The position numbers were made by a program, and so were the translations under genes. Positions 57,141-64,000 of a stretch of 64,000 bases of DNA are shown piece after piece (positions within the stretch are counted from its first letter, which is position 1; every line of letters starts with the position of its first letter). The stretch lies in contig NZ_FOLG01000012.1 in assembly GCF_900112335.1 (NCBI RefSeq), forward strand, positions 117,438-181,437. The letters are read 5' to 3'. The notes under the pieces are model-generated. The model was given only the letters and a program-made list of their open reading frames with translations, made no database searches and was not told the DNA's origin. The DNA is from Tropicimonas isoalkanivorans (GTDB taxonomy: Bacteria > Pseudomonadota > Alphaproteobacteria > Rhodobacterales > Rhodobacteraceae).

Positions 57141-57869
57141 ATGACACAGGATCTAGACGGAAAGGTCGTCGCCATCACCGGCGCAGCGTCCGGTATCGGC
57201 TTGGAATGCGCGCGGCAGTGTCTGGCCGCCGGGGCGCGGGTGGCTCTGGTGGACCGGAACGAAGCGGCCCTGGCGAAGGCTTGCGATGATCTGGGTGATG
57301 GCGCGATTCCCATCGTGACCGATCTTCTGGACCCGGGCAGCGTGGATCGGATGCTGCCGGGCATTCTCGACGCCGCGGGCCGACTCGACGCGTTTCACGC
57401 CAATGCGGGGGCCTACGTGGGCGGCGATATTCTGGACGCGGATCCCGATCAGTGGGACATGGTTCTTAACCTGAACGTCAACGCCTGCTTCCGGTCCATC
57501 CATGCCGTGTTGCCCCATATGGCGGAGCAGAAGTCCGGCGATGTCATCATCACGAGCTCGGTCGCGGGTGTGATCCCTGTGGTATGGGAGCCGATCTACA
57601 CGGCCTCCAAGCACGCCGTGCAGGCGTTTACCCATACCGTGCGACGTCAGATGTCCAAGCATGGCGTTCGGGTGGGGGCCATCCTGCCGGGGCCCGTCGT
57701 TACGGCGCTGCTCGATGACTGGCCTAAGGCAAAGTTGGAGCAGGCGCTGGAAGAGGGCAGCCTGATGCAGCCGAAGGAAGTCGCCGACTGTGTGGTGTTC
57801 ATGCTGACCCGTCCGCGGAACGTTACTATCCGCGATCTGGTCCTTCTGCCGAATGCCGTCGATCTCTAG
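57141..57869 (+). CDS. Short-chain dehydrogenase/reductase (second, ribitol-dehydrogenase-like)
   Basis: A 242-residue classical [17 protein letters not shown] (cofactor), HANAG, catalytic region [20 protein letters not shown] with Ser/Tyr/Lys intact. The overall pattern resembles ribitol 2-dehydrogenases. GGGAGGACCC precedes ATG 57141, nine bases after the preceding SDR stop. Confidence 0.85.
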   Translation: MTQDLDGKVVAITGAASGIGLECARQCLAAGARVALVDRNEAALAKACDDLGDGAIPIVTDLLDPGSVDRMLPGILDAAGRLDAFHANAGAYVGGDILDADPDQWDMVLNLNVNACFRSIHAVLPHMAEQKSGDVIITSSVAGVIPVVWEPIYTASKHAVQAFTHTVRRQMSKHGVRVGAILPGPVVTALLDDWPKAKLEQALEEGSLMQPKEVADCVVFMLTRPRNVTIRDLVLLPNAVDL

Positions 57870-57922
57870 CACAAGGTCAAGTGACGGAGGTGGATGTTAG
57901 TCTTTAAGGGAGGGGTTGGGTC

Positions 57923-58771
57923 ATGAAAGGGTTCGGTGTCCACACCAGCATGTGGACGATGCACTGGGACCGGGATGGCGCGGAACGCACGATCCCGGCG
58001 ACCGCGGCCTACGGGATGGATTTCGTTGAGATCGCCCTGCTCGACACCTCCATCGTCGATGCAGCGCACACGCGCGCGCTGCTCGAGAAGCACGAGCTCA
58101 GGGCGGTCTGTTCGCTGGGCCTTCCTGAAGGAAGCTGGCCCTCCGTGGCGCCGGAGGCCGCTGTCGCCCACCTGAAGGATGTGTTCGAAACGGCTGCCGC
58201 CATGGGGGCCGAAGCTGTCTCTGGCGTGACGTATGGCGGGATCGGTCAGCGCTCCGGTGTGCCGCCCACCGAAGAGGAATACGACAACGTCGCCCGTGCG
58301 CTTCAGCAGGCGGCGGCGTATGCGAAGCGGCTGGGGCTGGCCTTCGGCATCGAGCCTGTCAATCGGTACGAAAACCACCTCATCAACACCGCGTGGCAGG
58401 CGCGCGACATGATCGAAAAGGTGGGCTCGGACAACATTTTCATCCACCTGGACACCTATCACATGAACATCGAGGAGAAGGGCGTCGCCAATGGCATCCT
58501 CGATGCCCGCGACCACCTGCGTTACATCCACCTGTCGGAAAGCGACCGGGGCACGCCGGGGGAAGGGTGTTGCGACTGGAACGAGGTATTCGGGACGCTC
58601 TCGGCGATCGGTTTTGAGGGGGGTATGGCGATGGAGAGCTTCATCAACATGCCGCCGCAGATTGCCTATGGTCTCGCCGTCTGGCGCCCCGTGGCGGACA
58701 GCTTCGAAGACGTGATGGACCGCGGCCTGCCGTTTCTCAGGAACAAGGCCAGACAATACCGTCTTGCGTGA
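57923..58771 (+). CDS. Ketose 3-epimerase (D-tagatose/D-psicose 3-epimerase family)
   Basis: A 282-residue TIM-barrel metalloenzyme. Metal-site motifs of the DTE family are visible: FGIEPVNRYENHLINT (Glu), HLDTYHMNIEE (Asp, His), HLSESDRGTPG and MAMESFINMPP (second Glu). It moves the C3 configuration of a free ketose. AAGGGAGGGG precedes ATG 57923. With the three dehydrogenases it allows polyol-to-ketose-to-epimer-to-polyol relays. Confidence 0.85.
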   Translation: MKGFGVHTSMWTMHWDRDGAERTIPATAAYGMDFVEIALLDTSIVDAAHTRALLEKHELRAVCSLGLPEGSWPSVAPEAAVAHLKDVFETAAAMGAEAVSGVTYGGIGQRSGVPPTEEEYDNVARALQQAAAYAKRLGLAFGIEPVNRYENHLINTAWQARDMIEKVGSDNIFIHLDTYHMNIEEKGVANGILDARDHLRYIHLSESDRGTPGEGCCDWNEVFGTLSAIGFEGGMAMESFINMPPQIAYGLAVWRPVADSFEDVMDRGLPFLRNKARQYRLA

Positions 58772-58916
58772 ATTGATCAGCCAGGGCGACACCGACCGCG
58801 GCCGTGAACCAGTCGTGAGCGATGTCACGGAACGCCAGCTAAACAGCGATCCGCCGCCCTGTATTCCAAGGCGAACGGTTCACTAACGCTATTCTGACTG
58901 CCCGCCTGAGGTACGG

Positions 58917-59108
58917 TCACGCGGCTGCGTAGCCAGCCTCCGCGATTGCGGACTTCAGCGCTTCGGGAGGCAGAGCGCTGTCGATCCTGACCGTGCGGTC
59001 TTTCAGGTCGCAATCGACTTTCGCGTCGGCATCCACTGCCTTAACGGCCTTCTCGATGGCAGCCGTGCAATGGCCGCAGCTCATCTCGGGAACGGAAAAT
59101 TGAGTCAT
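58917..59108 (-). CDS. copZ: Copper chaperone CopZ
   Basis: A 63-residue heavy-metal-associated domain: VPEMSCGHCTAAIEKAVKAVD with both metal Cys residues (Cys11 and Cys14). It binds Cu(I) in the cytoplasm and hands it to CopA. AAGGAGA precedes ATG 59108, and a CueR-type promoter lies just upstream. Confidence 0.92.
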   Translation of the reverse strand: MTQFSVPEMSCGHCTAAIEKAVKAVDADAKVDCDLKDRTVRIDSALPPEALKSAIAEAGYAAA

Positions 59109-59127
59109 GGGTGTCTCCTTTGCGCAG

Positions 59128-59158
59128 TACATGGGAGTTTCCCACGCTGGAAGGTCAA
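59128..59158 (-). promoter_or_regulatory. copZ: CueR-type promoter of copZ
   Basis: On the minus strand: -35 TTGACC, a 19-bp spacer carrying the dyad TTCCAGCGTGGGAA, then -10 CATGTA. The overlong spacer with a CCTTCC-type dyad is the hallmark of MerR/CueR promoters. Confidence 0.75.
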
Positions 59159-59175
59159 GCGGACAGAGGGGCTTC

Positions 59176-59730
59176 CTACTGGCCGTGTTCGTGCGGTGCA
59201 TCGCCGCGGGCGATTGCAAGGTGGTGCGCGCCGTGGTGCGTCCCGAGCGTAAGGATCCCGAAAAATCCCAGCCCCTGGATCAGGTCTCGCTGTTCCGGAG
59301 CGCCGGTGACGCGCAGGACGGCGCCATCGGGGAGAATTTCGAACACCTGTTGCAGCCCGTCGAAGCCGGTCATCGTTTCCGCGTGCGCGGAGACCATTCG
59401 GCGGATCGAGGCCGTCACGTCCGGATCGCCGGACATCACGCGAAATTCCGCGCCGTTCTCGAGGTCGCGTGCTTCGACACGGGAGCGCAGAGTGACGTTG
59501 TCCATGTCGACAAGGTGCTCTCGCAGGGCGTCAATGTCGACACGGGTCCAATCGGTGTCCGGGTCCGCCATGAGATCCGCGACAGTGTCCTGAATGACGG
59601 CGAAGGCCGCCTGTCCAGCCCCAGGCGCCACGTCGGCCGCGCCCATGGCGTTCATGTGTTGGGAATGGTCCTGCGCCGCCACGGGCGCGGACACGGCGGC
59701 AATTGCCGCTGCGAATATCACGTGTCGCAC
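59176..59730 (-). CDS. Secreted His/Met-rich protein in copper cluster
   Basis: A 184-residue protein from a GTG start behind GGAGA. Signal peptide about 1-19 (cleavage after VAAQ). The N-terminus has HSQHMNAM and the C-terminus a His-rich THHGAHHLAIARGDAPHEHG; both could bind copper in the periplasm. The middle is a regular alpha/beta sequence of unknown fold. It lies between copZ and copA, divergent from copA. No known family recognised. Confidence 0.75.
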   Translation of the reverse strand: MRHVIFAAAIAAVSAPVAAQDHSQHMNAMGAADVAPGAGQAAFAVIQDTVADLMADPDTDWTRVDIDALREHLVDMDNVTLRSRVEARDLENGAEFRVMSGDPDVTASIRRMVSAHAETMTGFDGLQQVFEILPDGAVLRVTGAPEQRDLIQGLGFFGILTLGTHHGAHHLAIARGDAPHEHGQ

Positions 59731-59847
59731 TGAAGTCTCCGGCTTTAATGCGGCGGAATGATACCGCGTCCCCCGGCATCAAGCCATTCGATAGTCGAGC
59801 GAACGGACGTCCGTGGACCGTTACGGCGGGAAGGGCCGCGGCGGCTC

Positions 59848-59878
59848 TTGACCTTCCAGTTAGTGGAAGCACTATCTG
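59848..59878 (+). promoter_or_regulatory. copA: CueR-type promoter of copA
   Basis: -35 TTGACC at 59848-59853, a 19-bp spacer with dyad TTCCAGTTAGTGGAA, and -10 TATCTG at 59873-59878. Same form as the copZ site. Confidence 0.8.
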
Positions 59879-59916
59879 CTGCCTTGCCGAGTGTGTAGCT
59901 GGACCGGGAGAGCAAC

Positions 59917-62418
59917 ATGAGCACTTTGAATCTGTCCGTCGAGGGCATGTCTTGCGCGTCCTGCGTGGGGCGGGTCGAACGCGCGCTCTCGGCTGTTCCG
60001 GGCGTGGACAGCGCCTCGGTTAATCTCGCCAGCGAATCCGCGCAAGTTGAAATCTCCGAACCCGGCGGGGCAATTCGCGTGAGCGAGGCGTTGGAGAAAG
60101 CTGGCTACCCGGCGCGGGTCGGCGATGTCACACTCCAGGTCGAGGAGATGTCCTGCGCCTCCTGCGTTGGCCGGGTGGAGCGGGCATTGGCGCAGGTTCC
60201 AGGGGTGCTGGAGGCCTCGGTCAACCTCGCGAGCGAAACGGCGCGGGTTCGCTATCTGGAAGGCGGTGTCACGCCGGAAACACTGATCCGCGTAGCGACA
60301 GAGGCCGGCTACCCCGCGAAGCTGCCAGAAGGCACGGCCACCGCACCCGACGCAGGGGAGCGCAAGGACGCCGAAGCCGCCGAATTGCGTCGACTGACGC
60401 TGTTCGCCGGAGCGCTGGCCCTGCCTGTCTTCTTGATGGAGATGGGCGGCCACATGATCCCCGGCGTCCATCACTTCATCGGTGAGACGATCGGGCATCG
60501 CGCGAGTTGGATTATCCAGTTTGTCCTGACCACAATCGTTCTCTTCGGGCCGGGGCGCCGTTTCTATACCAAGGGCTACCCCGCGCTGCTCCACGGGGCG
60601 CCGGACATGAACAGCCTCGTCGCCATCGGCACCTCTGCGGCCTACGGCTATTCCGTGATTGCGACGTTCCTGCCGTTCCTGCTGCCCGCCGAAACCCGCG
60701 CAGTTTACTACGAAGCCGCGGCGGTGATCGTCGTTCTAATCCTTCTGGGCCGCTGGCTGGAGGCCCGTGCGAAAGGGCGCACCGGACAGGCGATCCGCAA
60801 ACTCATGGGCCTGCAAGCCAAGTCGGCGCTGGTGGAGCGCGGCGGCGAGGCCGTTGAGGTACCTATCGAGCAGATCGTCGTCGGCGACCTCATCCGCGTC
60901 CGTCCCGGCGAGCGGATTGCCGTGGACGGCGAGGTCGTGCAGGGCGCGACCTACGTCGACGAAAGCATGCTGACGGGCGAGCCGATCCCGGTGCGAAAGT
61001 CCGAGGGGGACACAGTTGTCGGCGGCACGGTCAATGGCAATGGCGGGATCTCCTTCCGGGCGGACAAGGTCGGCGCGGACACGATGCTGGCCCAGATCAT
61101 CCGCATGGTTGAGCAGGCCCAGGGCGCGAAGCTCCCTATCCAAGGGCTCGTGGACCGGATCACGCTGTGGTTCGTGCCCGCCGTCATGTCGGTTGCCGGG
61201 CTGACGGTGCTCGCCTGGCTCCTTTTCGGCCCGTCGCCGGCGATCACCTACGCCCTCGTGGCCGGGGTCGCTGTGCTGATCATCGCGTGCCCGTGCGCCA
61301 TGGGCCTCGCCACGCCGACCTCGATCATGGTGGGCACCGGCCGCGCGGCGGAACTCGGCGTGTTGTTCCGCAAGGGAGATGCGCTGCAGCGCTTGCAGGA
61401 GGTTCAGGTCGTAGCCCTCGACAAGACCGGCACGATTACCGAAGGGAAGCCCGCGTTGACCGATATGGTCCTTGCAGACGGCGTTGACAGGGACGAGACG
61501 CTGCGCCTTGTTGCGGCCGTCGAAGGCAACTCTGAGCACCCCGTGGCAAAAGCCATCGTGGAGGCCGCGGGTAAGAGCAGAGCGTTGCCAGCGGTGACCG
61601 ACTTTACCGCCATCCCCGGATTCGGGGTCCGCGCCACGGTGGAGGGGCACGCGGTGCTGGTGGGCGCCCGGCGTCTCATGGAGCGCGAGGGGATCGAACT
61701 CGGTCCGCTGGCCGAAATTGGATCGGACCTCGCCGCGGCTGGCAAAACGGCCCTTTTCGCCGCCGTGGACGGGGCAATCGCGGCGGCGCTTGCTGTCTCC
61801 GACCCGGTGAAACCCACATCGCGCGCGGCCATCGACGCCCTGCACGGGCTCGGTCTGCAAGTCGCGATGGTAACGGGTGACAGCAAGGCGACGGCCGACG
61901 CCATCGCGAGGGATCTCGGGATCGATCACGTGGTGGCCGAGGTGTTGCCGGACGGCAAGGTCGCCGCCTTGGATGCCCTGCGGGACGGGGAACGGAAACT
62001 CGCGTTCGTCGGGGACGGCATCAACGACGCGCCCGCGCTTGCCCATGCCGACATCGGTATCGCCATGGGCACGGGGACCGACGTCGCCATCGAAAGCGCG
62101 GACGTAGTTCTGATGACCGGTGATTTGAGAGGGGTGGTCAATGCCTTCGAGATCTCGGCGCGGACGATGCGGAATATCCGCCAGAACCTCGGCTGGGCGT
62201 TCGGGTACAATACGGCGCTGATCCCGGTTGCGGCCGGCGCTCTTTACCCGGCCTTCGGGATACTGCTGTCACCGGTGCTTGCGGCGGGTGCCATGGCCAT
62301 GTCGTCGGTGTTCGTGCTGACCAACGCCCTACGCCTGCGCTTCGTGGAACCCGTTCTCTCGGACGCGCCGCCCCAGGCTGACCCCGCGCTGTCCACCCGC
62401 GTCGCCGTTGCAGAGTGA
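59917..62418 (+). CDS. copA: Cu(+)-exporting P1B-type ATPase
   Basis: 833 residues. Two N-terminal HMA domains with GMSCASC (residues 10-16) and EMSCASC (77-83), then P1B-ATPase core: TGEPIPV, CPC in [22 protein letters not shown] (phospho-Asp), [16 protein letters not shown], and the C-terminal [16 protein letters not shown]. It pumps Cu(I) out of the cytoplasm. CueR-type promoter upstream; cueR follows 10 bases after its stop. Confidence 0.97.
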   Translation: MSTLNLSVEGMSCASCVGRVERALSAVPGVDSASVNLASESAQVEISEPGGAIRVSEALEKAGYPARVGDVTLQVEEMSCASCVGRVERALAQVPGVLEASVNLASETARVRYLEGGVTPETLIRVATEAGYPAKLPEGTATAPDAGERKDAEAAELRRLTLFAGALALPVFLMEMGGHMIPGVHHFIGETIGHRASWIIQFVLTTIVLFGPGRRFYTKGYPALLHGAPDMNSLVAIGTSAAYGYSVIATFLPFLLPAETRAVYYEAAAVIVVLILLGRWLEARAKGRTGQAIRKLMGLQAKSALVERGGEAVEVPIEQIVVGDLIRVRPGERIAVDGEVVQGATYVDESMLTGEPIPVRKSEGDTVVGGTVNGNGGISFRADKVGADTMLAQIIRMVEQAQGAKLPIQGLVDRITLWFVPAVMSVAGLTVLAWLLFGPSPAITYALVAGVAVLIIACPCAMGLATPTSIMVGTGRAAELGVLFRKGDALQRLQEVQVVALDKTGTITEGKPALTDMVLADGVDRDETLRLVAAVEGNSEHPVAKAIVEAAGKSRALPAVTDFTAIPGFGVRATVEGHAVLVGARRLMEREGIELGPLAEIGSDLAAAGKTALFAAVDGAIAAALAVSDPVKPTSRAAIDALHGLGLQVAMVTGDSKATADAIARDLGIDHVVAEVLPDGKVAALDALRDGERKLAFVGDGINDAPALAHADIGIAMGTGTDVAIESADVVLMTGDLRGVVNAFEISARTMRNIRQNLGWAFGYNTALIPVAAGALYPAFGILLSPVLAAGAMAMSSVFVLTNALRLRFVEPVLSDAPPQADPALSTRVAVAE

Positions 62419-62428
62419 GGTGAACCGG

Positions 62429-62842
62429 ATGAATATCGGAGATGTATCGGCACTATCCGGAGTCCCGGCCAAGACGATCCGCTACTACGAGGATATCGGC
62501 CTGATCGCACCGCCAAGGAGCGCCAATGGGTACCGCGTCTTCGGCGAGGCGGATCTTCACCGCCTGACCTTCTTGGGGCGCGCACGATCTCTGGGCTTCT
62601 CGATCGACGACTGCCGGGCCCTGTTGCAGCTTTACGAGGACAACACCCGCGCGAGCGCGGACGTGAAGCAGATTGCCCAGAAACACCTCGCCAGGATCGA
62701 CGCCAAGGTCGAAGAACTGACGGCGATGCACCGGACCCTGTCCCACCTCATCCATGCCTGCGCGGGCGACAACCGCCCCGACTGCCCGATTCTCGAGGAC
62801 TTGGCGACAAGCCCCGGTCCGACTCGCCGCAGTAAGGCTTAG
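62429..62842 (+). CDS. cueR: MerR-family copper-responsive regulator CueR
   Basis: A 137-residue activator. N-terminal MerR HTH (MNIGDVSALSGVPAKTIRYYEDIGLI), dimer helix, and the C-terminal metal-binding loop HACAGDNRPDCPIL with two Cys residues. It senses Cu(I) and turns on copA and copZ. It follows copA after 10 bases on the same strand. Confidence 0.93.
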   Translation: MNIGDVSALSGVPAKTIRYYEDIGLIAPPRSANGYRVFGEADLHRLTFLGRARSLGFSIDDCRALLQLYEDNTRASADVKQIAQKHLARIDAKVEELTAMHRTLSHLIHACAGDNRPDCPILEDLATSPGPTRRSKA

Positions 62843-63554
62843 GCAACAGGGCGGGCGCCGCCGTGGACGGGAATCGGGGGCGATCGCCTCAATGCCGGCT
62901 TTTTGCATTTCGGATCTGAGCAGGCTTTTGCCGATCGGGACTGCTACTGCCCTGGAACAGTTCGCCGCACCCAGTTGGTGTTTATCGGGCGGCAGGGGGG
63001 CGAGGGATGTCTGCAGCGCCCTTGCGGATGACACATGAGCAAGCGGACAAGCTCCGCTGGACCGTGGCCCACAGCGAGTAGATTTGGGTGTCGCTTCTCG
63101 TCGGGTGAAGCGCCGGGGAATAAACTTTTCTATAGTACTCTTGGAACAATAAGTGCCTGAGCGTGTTATTAAATACTTATGGGGTGCGATGACTTCGCGC
63201 GGCTGAATACTGTCTCCCCGGTCGACGACCAGGACGTTTATTTGGCTGCGCCGAACATCCCCGAGGCGGAAATCTGGCTGCTTAACAACCTGTTAAGTCG
63301 CGTTCACTGGCGCCTCATTTACCCGATCTCAAGCGCTCATCTCTAGCGTCCGCCGTGTCCCAAAGTTTCCGCGGTAGAGACGGTGCCCCAATTTCTGCCG
63401 CTTTCGAGGCAAATTCCAGCCTCCATTCTGCGCCAGACCTCCAGCCAGCCCACTTGGGAACACATGCCGGAGGCGCCGCGCGGGCGCCAGGGGCAGGGCC
63501 GGTCCGTTCGGAGGATCGACTCCACCATGATCGATAAAACGCGGGAAAGAGCAG
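62843..63554. other. 712-base region with no convincing gene
   Basis: The gap between cueR and the GH16 gene. It is less GC-rich in its middle (about 63110-63180), with a possible promoter there (CTATAGTAC and nearby A/T-rich sequence). It holds a perfect CtrA box at 63282-63296 and a GGCGCC-N5-GGCGCC hairpin at 63472-63488. Short ORFs on both strands lack ribosome-binding sites and recognisable products, and I see no remnant of an insertion sequence. Confidence 0.6.
63282..63296. promoter_or_regulatory. CtrA-type box (TTAA-N7-TTAA) upstream of GH16 gene
   Basis: TTAACAACCTGTTAA, embedded in the perfect inverted repeat CTTAACA-N3-TGTTAAG (63281-63297), 259 bases before the GH16 ATG. A full CtrA motif. 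Confidence 0.6.
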
Positions 63555-64000
63555 ATGAGCTTCACCGACACCTTCGATACGTATGACACATCCTTCTGGT
63601 ACACGGCCGATTTCTCGATCGCGAACAAATGGCAGTGGACGGCCTGGGAGGCCGATTATGTGCGCGAGCACGGCGGCGAGATCTCCCTGAGCTTCGACAC
63701 CACCGTCTCCACAGACAAGAAACACGTGAAGCCCTATACAGGTTCCGAAATTCAGTCGCGCGATTATTTCGGCTACGGCTATTACGAGGTGGACATGAAG
63801 GCCTCCGGCGAATCCGGGGTGGTGTCGTCCTTCTTCCTCTTCAACAACACCTTCTGGAGCGCCGATCACCACAACGAGATCGACTTCGAGTTCCTCGGCG
63901 GTGACACCACGGTCGTCAACATCAACTACTACTACGACGACATGCGGATGGGCGCGGAGAACGGCCCCGTCCAGATCGATCTGGGCTACGACGCGGCCGA
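63555..64000 (+). CDS. GH16 family beta-glucanase, truncated at window end
   Basis: 148 codons, open to the end of the window. Residues about 1-140 are the start of a GH16 jelly-roll: FTDTFDTYDTSFW, then SRDYFGYGYYEVDMKASG and the catalytic HNEIDFEFLG (E-I-D-x-E). No N-terminal signal peptide, as in ExoK/ExsH-like enzymes exported by type I secretion with C-terminal repeats. It probably cleaves an extracellular beta-glucan. A CtrA box lies upstream, matching that before the GT2 gene. Confidence 0.9.
   Translation, partial: MSFTDTFDTYDTSFWYTADFSIANKWQWTAWEADYVREHGGEISLSFDTTVSTDKKHVKPYTGSEIQSRDYFGYGYYEVDMKASGESGVVSSFFLFNNTFWSADHHNEIDFEFLGGDTTVVNINYYYDDMRMGAENGPVQIDLGYDAA

Noticed and set aside
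62453..63034. 193-residue minus-strand ORF over cueR
   Set aside because: Antisense to cueR, no start signal, no family features.
63315..63872. Minus-strand ORF over the GH16 start
   Set aside because: Antisense shadow of the GH16 gene, whose catalytic motif clearly sets the plus frame.

Overview
The window looks like an ordinary chromosomal stretch of a GC-rich alphaproteobacterium, most likely a Rhodobacterales (Rhodobacteraceae/Roseobacter-type) member. Support comes from the protein set (two-subunit VC_2705-type symporter operon, FolE2, split GlyQ/GlyS next to a PEP-utilising enzyme, UbiH-type hydroxylase, aa3 oxidase CtaD), a SAM-II riboswitch before metZ, and two perfect TTAA-N7-TTAA CtrA-type boxes. 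Genes are densely packed with short gaps and frequent start/stop overlaps. I saw no phage, insertion sequence, CRISPR array or rRNA operon; there is one tRNA (Leu, GAG).

Layout. 1-7069: acetate/organic-acid symporter operon with a cNMP-CBS-DUF294 protein, a stand-alone receiver and a degenerate sensor kinase fused to a DnaQ-type exonuclease. 7070-7297: a 228-bp inverted-repeat, hairpin-rich element. 7305-14783: housekeeping genes (purD, xseA, ftsY, mgtC-like, yciB, a hydrolase). 14947-16238: SAM-II riboswitch, intrinsic terminator and metZ. 16284-22877: DUF2061, an XRE regulator, an amidotransferase, folE2, trkH and a probable pseudo-protease. 23097-30536: glyQ, DUF6446-like, DUF1206, glyS and a divergent pyruvate phosphate dikinase-like enzyme. 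30726-34873: SleB-type hydrolase, folB, folP, glmM. 34884-41076: an outer-membrane-like protein, ilvC divergent from two Lrp/AsnC regulators, a UbiH-type hydroxylase, an HAD nucleotidase and a GntR/FCD regulator. 41073-43088: a processive GT2 glycosyltransferase with an N-terminal MshEN (c-di-GMP-binding) module and a CtrA box in its leader. 43176-49347: carA, yqeY, a glycosyltransferase, DUF2244, ctaD, lipB; then the tRNA.

Two accessory modules follow. 49779-58771 is a polyol/sugar-alcohol module: a CUT1 ABC transporter with its ATPase divergent from the binding protein, a SorC/DeoR regulator, a xylitol-dehydrogenase-type enzyme, two SDRs and a ketose 3-epimerase, with no kinase. 58917-62842 is a copper module: CopZ, a His/Met-rich periplasmic protein, CopA and CueR, with CueR-type 19-bp-spacer promoters before copZ and copA. 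The window ends in a truncated GH16 glycanase with a CtrA box upstream.

The most interesting theme is the pair of CtrA boxes: one before a c-di-GMP-type polysaccharide synthase, the other before a GH16 beta-glucanase lacking a signal peptide. Together they suggest a cell-cycle/CtrA-controlled exopolysaccharide made and trimmed under c-di-GMP control. Other notable items are the pseudokinase-exonuclease fusion, the pseudo-protease with SPOR and peptidoglycan-binding domains, and the divergent PPDK preceded by a perfect CTGC-N3-GCAG palindrome.
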